DNA from: Desulfobacula toluolica Tol2
GTDB taxonomy: Bacteria; Desulfobacterota; Desulfobacteria; Desulfobacterales; Desulfobacteraceae
Reading direction: 5' to 3'
DNA length: 64,000 nucleotides
Assembly (NCBI RefSeq): GCF_000307105.1
Contig: NC_018645.1
Coordinates: 345,001-409,000 of the forward strand
How positions within the stretch are numbered: the stretch's first letter is position 1; every line of letters starts with the position of its first letter. Of this stretch, positions 59,455 through 64,000 are shown in pieces. Both the position numbers and the translations under genes were made by a program. Under the pieces are notes generated by a model that was given only the letters and a program-made list of their open reading frames with translations, ran no database searches and was not told the DNA's origin.

Positions 59455-60360
59455 ATGGCAAAAAAAATTGTCACAGACACATCGGATTTTTACTCCATTG
59501 ATTCCGGGGATGAAATTCATGTTGATCAAAAAAGATTCAAGGTCATCGGCCATGCACGGGAGATGCGATTTGGCATCGAAGATCCCAAATTCTGGGTAAA
59601 ACGGGCCATTGACCTGGATACGGACGAAATCAAATACATCAAGCTGTCTTTTTTTGAAACATTTAAAATTACCCTGGGAGGTATTAATATCCAGTGCTTT
59701 CGAAATCCTGAAAAGGAAGGTGAAATCCTGGACCTGATCAAAGGCCATCCCTACTTCATGCAGGGCATGGTTTACAGGGACAATCAGCACAATAATGTTA
59801 GAGTCCTGGATGCAGTCCGAGGGAAAAATTTTTTAAATTATATCGGGACCTTTGAAATGCCTTATGATATGTATTTTAAAACACACCTTCCAGGAATTTT
59901 AAAAGAACTGGTCCGGTTGTTTGAAGCTGTCCGGATTCTTCATGAAAACGGGTATACACATGGCGATATCAGAAACGACCATGTTATCCGGGAGGCCTGC
60001 TCCAACAATCTTGTGTGGATCGACTTTGACTATGATTACAAAACCGATGAAAATCCGTTCAGTCTGGACCTGTTCGGACTTGGGAACATATTGTGCTATG
60101 CCATTGGCAAGGGGTTCCATGTGTATTACAATATAAAGAATCGTTCCGGCGACTATAAGGATCTGGTGGACAGAATCAGCCCTGACGATTTTTCATTGCT
60201 GGATAACAGACGGCTGTTTAATTTACGAAAACTATATCCTCAGATTCCTCAGACGCTTAACAATATTCTCAGGCATTTTTCCCATGGGGCCCAAATCATG
60301 TACGAAACCATAGACGAAATCATTGAGGATTTAAACAGATGTTTACAGGCTTTTTCTTGA
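59455..60360 (+). CDS. Atypical protein kinase-like protein
   Basis: A 301-residue protein with the second half of a kinase fold: LVRLFEAVRILHENGYTHGDI with the catalytic-loop Asp (HGDIRNDHVI) and the metal-binding loop as WIDFDYDYK (DFD in place of DFG). The N-terminal lobe has EIKYIKLSFFETF, where a lysine may serve the VAIK role, but no glycine-rich loop is obvious. It may phosphorylate a protein or a small molecule. It lies between GAF and Usp genes with short gaps (3 and 12 bp). The sequence does not favour a membrane link. Confidence 0.75.
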   Translation: MAKKIVTDTSDFYSIDSGDEIHVDQKRFKVIGHAREMRFGIEDPKFWVKRAIDLDTDEIKYIKLSFFETFKITLGGINIQCFRNPEKEGEILDLIKGHPYFMQGMVYRDNQHNNVRVLDAVRGKNFLNYIGTFEMPYDMYFKTHLPGILKELVRLFEAVRILHENGYTHGDIRNDHVIREACSNNLVWIDFDYDYKTDENPFSLDLFGLGNILCYAIGKGFHVYYNIKNRSGDYKDLVDRISPDDFSLLDNRRLFNLRKLYPQIPQTLNNILRHFSHGAQIMYETIDEIIEDLNRCLQAFS

Positions 60361-60372
60361 TAAGGGGGGGAT

Positions 60373-60819
60373 TTGAAAACAAATGTTTTGATAGGAGTGA
60401 GTGATTCCGTTATTTTCAGGGAGGTCTTGAACCGGTTTATTATTCTGCCCTTTGACAAGGCAAAATTGACTATTACTCTGGTGCATGTCTTTAGAAAGGC
60501 CACGAACAGCGAACAATTATTGGGAAACAACTATATTTTCCGGCAGATTGAAAGGTTTGCAAATCTTTTGGATCTGACAAAGAATATTCTGATCCAAAAT
60601 GGTTATCAAGAGGAACAGGTAGCAGTCAAGCTAATTGAGACCCCATATCCAACCGTTTCAGAAGGATTGATCGACCAGTTTAAAAAAGGAGATTATCACA
60701 TGGCAGTGCTGGGAAGAAAAAGGATGTCCAAGGCTGAAGAATTTGTTTTAGGGGACCCTTGCACCAAGCTGATCAGGTATCTTGAAAATACCTGTGTTTT
60801 GATCATCAAGGGGAAATAA
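60373..60819 (+). CDS. Universal stress protein (UspA family)
   Basis: A 148-residue single-domain Usp. The N-terminus NVLIGVSDSVIFREVLNRFI and the C-terminal nucleotide-loop pattern HMAVLGRKRMSKAEEFVLGD, then CVLIIKG, correspond to G-x2-G-x9-G(S/T)-type loops of ATP-binding Usps, although the loop is modified. The start codon is TTG at 60373, with a run of seven G's directly upstream; no ATG is available. It forms the last gene of a GAF-kinase-Usp operon, plausibly the target or effector of the kinase-like protein. Confidence 0.83.
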   Translation: MKTNVLIGVSDSVIFREVLNRFIILPFDKAKLTITLVHVFRKATNSEQLLGNNYIFRQIERFANLLDLTKNILIQNGYQEEQVAVKLIETPYPTVSEGLIDQFKKGDYHMAVLGRKRMSKAEEFVLGDPCTKLIRYLENTCVLIIKGK

Positions 60820-60979
60820 AAAAACTGCTCCTCCAATGGCTGATGTTGTGATCAAGCCCAAATAATACCATCATCTATGCATGAAAATTGATATCTTCTT
60901 TAAAAAAATAATTAATATATTGAATAAGTTGGATTTCTTCTTATATTTTAAAAACAGGATTCGGCAATCCTTTCTTTTT

Positions 60980-61090
60980 TTTATAAGAAAGTCTTAAACA
61001 AATCACACAGGGGCTTTCATTATTTGTTGTGGGCAAATCAGGATTACCAGATTTTTGTAAAAAACAGCCAGGTCTGCCCGTGACTTTTTA
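60980..61090 (-). repeat. Two-hairpin intergenic repeat, copy 12 (long-loop variant)
   Basis: On the minus strand: TCACGGGCAGACCTGGCTG, TTTTTTACAAAAATC, GATTTGCCCACAACAAATAATG, arm II GAAAGCC...GACTTTC. Same long-loop subtype as copy 10. It is the only copy whose reference orientation opposes both flanking genes. The 286-bp gap holds it and AT-rich sequence without other features. Confidence 0.87.
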
Positions 61091-61105
61091 TAAGGAGATT
61101 TAGAC

Positions 61106-61525
61106 ATGAAAGATACCGAAAACGTACATTTAAAAGTACAGGAACTATGCGACTGCTTTGCAACAACTGATCCTCTCAAAGAGATGTCAGAGTTGAAAAA
61201 CGATGAAGACACCCAGGAGTCGGCCTTGAAATGGCTGGCACTGGCAGCACTTCACGGTGTAAACAGCAATGCCAAAAAAATATCCATCAAACAGGCCAAT
61301 GACGGTACTGTCTCAGTGGTGGCAGAATATCGTGATACAAATATTCCTTCACCTGGGGCTGATGTTGCCGAAAGTATTTTTAAAGCTATAAGACAGATTA
61401 CACACATTGAAGATAAAAAGGGCAAAAGCACGCTGGCTTTAGGCATAAGAGATTCAAGCCTTGAGCTTAAAATCAGTCTTAAAGACAAGGAAGATCATAA
61501 AAAGCTCTCTATTAAATTTCCCTGA
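61106..61525 (+). CDS. Unrecognised 139-residue protein
   Basis: Small soluble acidic protein of unknown family. An N-terminal helical part (MKDTENVHLKVQELCDCFA) is followed by a helix with ESALKWLALAALHGVNSNAK. A beta-rich part (ISIKQANDGTVSVVAEYRDT, STLALGIRDSSLELKISLKD) closes the protein. Strong AAGGAG lies ahead of the ATG. It is flanked on both sides by two-hairpin repeats in opposite orientations (copies 12 and 13), a unique arrangement in this window. Confidence 0.65.
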   Translation: MKDTENVHLKVQELCDCFATTDPLKEMSELKNDEDTQESALKWLALAALHGVNSNAKKISIKQANDGTVSVVAEYRDTNIPSPGADVAESIFKAIRQITHIEDKKGKSTLALGIRDSSLELKISLKDKEDHKKLSIKFP

Positions 61526-61598
61526 CCCTTGATTTAATCCGGCAAAGGGATTAGAAGATCAAACCTCTTTTGATTCCTTTGTAAAAAAAATCATACAA

Positions 61599-61695
61599 TA
61601 TAAACTGCCACGGGCAGACCTGTTCTTTAGATCAGATTTGCCCACAACAAAACATGAAAGTTACGGTTTGGATTTTTGAAGACTTTCATATAAAA
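61599..61695 (+). repeat. Two-hairpin intergenic repeat, copy 13
   Basis: Full near-consensus copy: TAAACTGCCACGGGCAGACCTG, AGATTTGCCCACAACAAAACATG, GAAAGTTACGG...GAAGACTTTCATATAAAA. It lies between the small orphan and the convergent hybrid kinase. With copy 12 it brackets the orphan as inverted elements 509 bp apart. Confidence 0.92.
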
Positions 61696-61733
61696 ACCAT
61701 AAGGGGATAAATTATTTTTGGATGCTAATCCAC

Positions 61734-63701
61734 TTAATGTTGATGTGTGGGAATAAGATTGTTGCATCTTGAAAAACATTCTGAAATATTTTTACTGGCT
61801 GGTTCATTGTTGTATGAGAATATGTGTTGTATTTCAGAGATCAGTTCATTGCTGGCTACCGGTTTTTGAAAGAATTTTTTGATACCGATATCCTGCAGCT
61901 TTTTTTCAGAAATGTTTTCATTAAAGCCGGAACACAGTATGATGGGAGTATCAGGCCTTAAATCCAAAACCTTTCTTGAAAAAATATCCCCGGTCATGCC
62001 GGGCATTGTCACATCTGAAATAATCAGATCAAATTTTAACGGATTATTCTTAAATACTTGAAATGCATCCATCACATTTGAAAAGGATTTTACTCTGTAA
62101 CCATGATATTCTAGGATCTTTTTAGTCGTGTCCAGAATGTTTTTATTATCATCCACCAATAATATTTTTTCCGACCCCTGAGATAAAATATTTTTTTCGG
62201 GTTTTGCAGTCTCCACAACTGTTTTTTCCTGTATTATCGGGAAAAAAACTTTAAAAGAAGTCCCTTGTCCTTTCCGGCTGTCAACCTCTATATAGCCATT
62301 GTGTTCTTCGACAATACCATGCACAACGGAAAGCCCAATGCCGGTGCCATTGTTGGCCGCCTTGGTTGTAAAATACGGCTCAAATATTTTGTTCATTGTT
62401 TTCCGGGTCATTCCCTGACCCGTATCTTTAACCTCAAGCCGGATATAATTGCCAGGCATTAAATTCAACCGGGGAGTGTGTCTTTGATTTTGTATTTTAA
62501 TTTCCTTCAACTCAACCGACAATATACCGCCGGTATCTATCATAGCCTGGTATGCATTGGTGCAAAGGTTCATAACAACCTGGTGTATTTTACCAGGATC
62601 AGCAATCACCTTGGCCCTGGAATGGATATTTTCCTTGATGGTTATGGTTACGGGTATTGATGCCCGGAGCAATTTAATGGCTTCTTTTACAACAATATAT
62701 ATTCTGAGCGGCTTCTTTTTCTGTGTTGATTTTCTGGTAAAGGTGAGAATTTGTTGAACCAATTCAACTGCTTTATTGGCTCCGTTGATGATCTCATTAA
62801 TATAGATTGTTGCCTTTTCAGGATCATTGACATGATTTTTCGCAAGTTGGGCATATCCGAAAATGCCGGAAAGAATATTGTTAAAATCATGAGCTATTCC
62901 ACCTGCAAGAGTCCCCATGGCTTCCATTTTCTGAGCCTGGAGCAGTTGATTCTTTAACTTTTCTTTTTCCTTATAATTTTCCACTTGTTCAGTAATATCT
63001 TTGATAACGCCTACTAAAATTTTTTTGTTCTCTTCATTTGTGAAAACAGCTTTTTTCGTAGAAATAATCCGTTTGTGTCCTTTTGCATCTGTAATTATAC
63101 CTTTATTTGTATGTTCAATACCTGAATTGAAAACAGTATCGTCTTTGTCCCGAATTATTTTTGCCCTTTTATGCGAAAAGATATCATGAATTGATTTGTT
63201 CATCATATCTTCTTTGGATAGCCCGACAAGATTTAATAAGGCATCGTTCAAAGCAATATATTTTTGCGTTTCATCTTTTACATAAATAGGATCGCTAATT
63301 GCATTGATGATACTGTTTAAAATTTGTTCAGACCATTTTTTATCGGAAATATCCCGCCAGACAGCATAAAATGTTTTTTTGCTTCCGTTGGGGATAACTG
63401 TCAGCAGGACTTCTACAGGGAAAATTGTTCCGTCGGCTTTTTTATGATCCCATTCAAACCGAATACTGCCTTTTTTATAGGCAATATCGAATAAGTCATT
63501 GGCCTTTTCATGGGAAAACCTTCCGTCAGGCTGTTTTTCGGGGGAAAAATCAGATGGATGCTTGTTCAGCAGCTCCTGTTTGTTGCTGTATCCGAGCAGT
63601 TTCAGGGTAGCTGCATTGCAGTCAAAAAACTTATCGTCAATGATAACTAAAATTGCGTTCGACGACCGGTTAAAAAGCTCTTTATACTGATTTTGTTCCA
63701 T
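61734..63701 (-). CDS. Cytoplasmic hybrid histidine kinase (PAS-PAS-HisKA-HATPase-receiver)
   Basis: A 655-residue kinase. Two PAS domains (about 5-115 and 125-245; YAVWRDISDKK and VGVIKDITEQVENYKEKEKL mark their ends) precede the phospho-acceptor motif MGTLAGGIAHDFNNILSGIF, ATPase boxes NLCTNAYQAM, DTGQGMTRKTMNKIFEPYF and GTGIGLSVVHGI, and a C-terminal receiver with LIISDVTMPGMTG and FFQKPV. No membrane segment after the chosen start at 63701. The frame extends to 63842, adding a hydrophobic stretch, but neither start has a convincing ribosome site. No partner regulator is adjacent. The 158 bp to the window end show nothing recognisable. Confidence 0.88.
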   Translation of the reverse strand: MEQNQYKELFNRSSNAILVIIDDKFFDCNAATLKLLGYSNKQELLNKHPSDFSPEKQPDGRFSHEKANDLFDIAYKKGSIRFEWDHKKADGTIFPVEVLLTVIPNGSKKTFYAVWRDISDKKWSEQILNSIINAISDPIYVKDETQKYIALNDALLNLVGLSKEDMMNKSIHDIFSHKRAKIIRDKDDTVFNSGIEHTNKGIITDAKGHKRIISTKKAVFTNEENKKILVGVIKDITEQVENYKEKEKLKNQLLQAQKMEAMGTLAGGIAHDFNNILSGIFGYAQLAKNHVNDPEKATIYINEIINGANKAVELVQQILTFTRKSTQKKKPLRIYIVVKEAIKLLRASIPVTITIKENIHSRAKVIADPGKIHQVVMNLCTNAYQAMIDTGGILSVELKEIKIQNQRHTPRLNLMPGNYIRLEVKDTGQGMTRKTMNKIFEPYFTTKAANNGTGIGLSVVHGIVEEHNGYIEVDSRKGQGTSFKVFFPIIQEKTVVETAKPEKNILSQGSEKILLVDDNKNILDTTKKILEYHGYRVKSFSNVMDAFQVFKNNPLKFDLIISDVTMPGMTGDIFSRKVLDLRPDTPIILCSGFNENISEKKLQDIGIKKFFQKPVASNELISEIQHIFSYNNEPASKNISECFSRCNNLIPTHQH

Positions 63702-64000
63702 TTTAAATGGTATCCGCCATGAATAGATCTGTATTCCAGATAGAAAATTAAGACGTTCTATAATATAAAAGAATAACCTTCGAAGTATCTTATTAATATT
63801 TGCCCATGTCAAGAAAATAATAAAAAAACAGGATTTGATCATTGGAATTTGTCAGACTTGCATCATTGGATTTTTGTTGAAATTATTTTTTATGCTCAAG
63901 ACATTGATAAAAGCATAATAAAATAAGCTTGAACCCATTGGTTCCTGCGGATTGGGGTCATTTTTTTTTACTGTTTATTTTATCCCGTTCACTGAGTTTG

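Noticed and set aside
3387-61695. The spaced repeats as a CRISPR or integron-type array
   Set aside because: Copies are kilobases apart, on both strands, contain internal hairpins and are separated by ordinary genes. There are no regular spacers, cas genes or integrase.
1-64000. Prophage, integrative element or intact insertion sequence
   Set aside because: No transposase, integrase, phage structural or conjugation gene could be recognised; only one weak degenerate frame by the tRNAs hints at past insertion.

Overview
The window reads as a chromosomal segment of an anaerobic, moderately AT-rich deltaproteobacterium, most likely a Desulfobacterales sulfate reducer. This is inferred from gene content: an NrfD/ferredoxin/octaheme cytochrome module, indolepyruvate:ferredoxin oxidoreductase, LL-diaminopimelate aminotransferase, paired MoeA proteins (one fused to a periplasmic-binding-like domain), hybrid histidine kinases and sigma-54 control. 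No rRNA, CRISPR array, intact insertion sequence or prophage was seen.

Layout. 0-3.4 kb: membrane redox module (Fe-S subunit cut by the left edge, NrfD-like anchor, octaheme cytochrome c). 3.5-10.2 kb: SLC13-type transporter, iorAB, ZIP metal transporter, DUF3786 protein. 10.2-15.1 kb, minus strand: pyrE, pyrK-pyrD, glpD, glycerophosphodiester phosphodiesterase. 15.4-19.9 kb: biotin ligase followed by a 1,227-residue biotin-dependent pyruvate carboxylase. 20-22.8 kb: a 489-residue orphan, a 73-residue protein behind a near-consensus sigma-54 promoter, and a tRNA-Phe/Asp/Glu array. 23-28.5 kb: lipase-like hydrolase, dapL-moeA, moeA-PBP fusion. 28.7-37.4 kb: OmpA/VWA lipoprotein, hybrid kinase, uppP, phosphomannomutase, UvrD-like helicase, MFS transporter. 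37.4-53.3 kb: a 15-gene minus-strand island. 53.7-64 kb: sigma-54 activator, glycine-zipper lipoprotein, typA, proline dehydrogenase, a GAF/kinase/Usp operon, a small orphan and a second hybrid kinase.

The island at 37.4-53.3 kb is the strongest candidate for an under-described system. From its promoter end it holds a 52-residue basic protein, a SpeD-like pyruvoyl decarboxylase, an acyltransferase-fold protein, an ATP-grasp ligase, a PLP decarboxylase, a zinc-ribbon microprotein, a radical SAM enzyme, an XpaC-like membrane protein, TelA, a DUF4178-like protein, a large lipoprotein, a double DUF350 membrane protein, a membrane spermidine-synthase-like protein, an orphan substrate-binding protein and a K+ channel with an RCK domain. 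Its first operon has a TGGCAC-N5-ATGC sigma-54 promoter. Upstream lie three direct repeats spaced exactly 30 bp apart, and then a divergent sigma-54 activator whose receiver domain lacks the phospho-acceptor Asp. I infer a regulated pathway making or attaching a polyamine or amino-acid derivative, coupled to envelope-stress functions.

The second notable signal is a family of about 95-110 bp two-hairpin repeats: 13 full, variant or partial copies in 64 kb, all intergenic and on both strands. In four genes (pyrK, moeA, the substrate-binding protein and the DUF350 gene) the TAA stop codon is part of the element's outer end. Two genes of the island start directly at the element's other end without a visible Shine-Dalgarno sequence.

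Limits: all calls come from reading sequence and translations. No database search, structure prediction or alignment was run, and family names rest on motifs and remembered family features.
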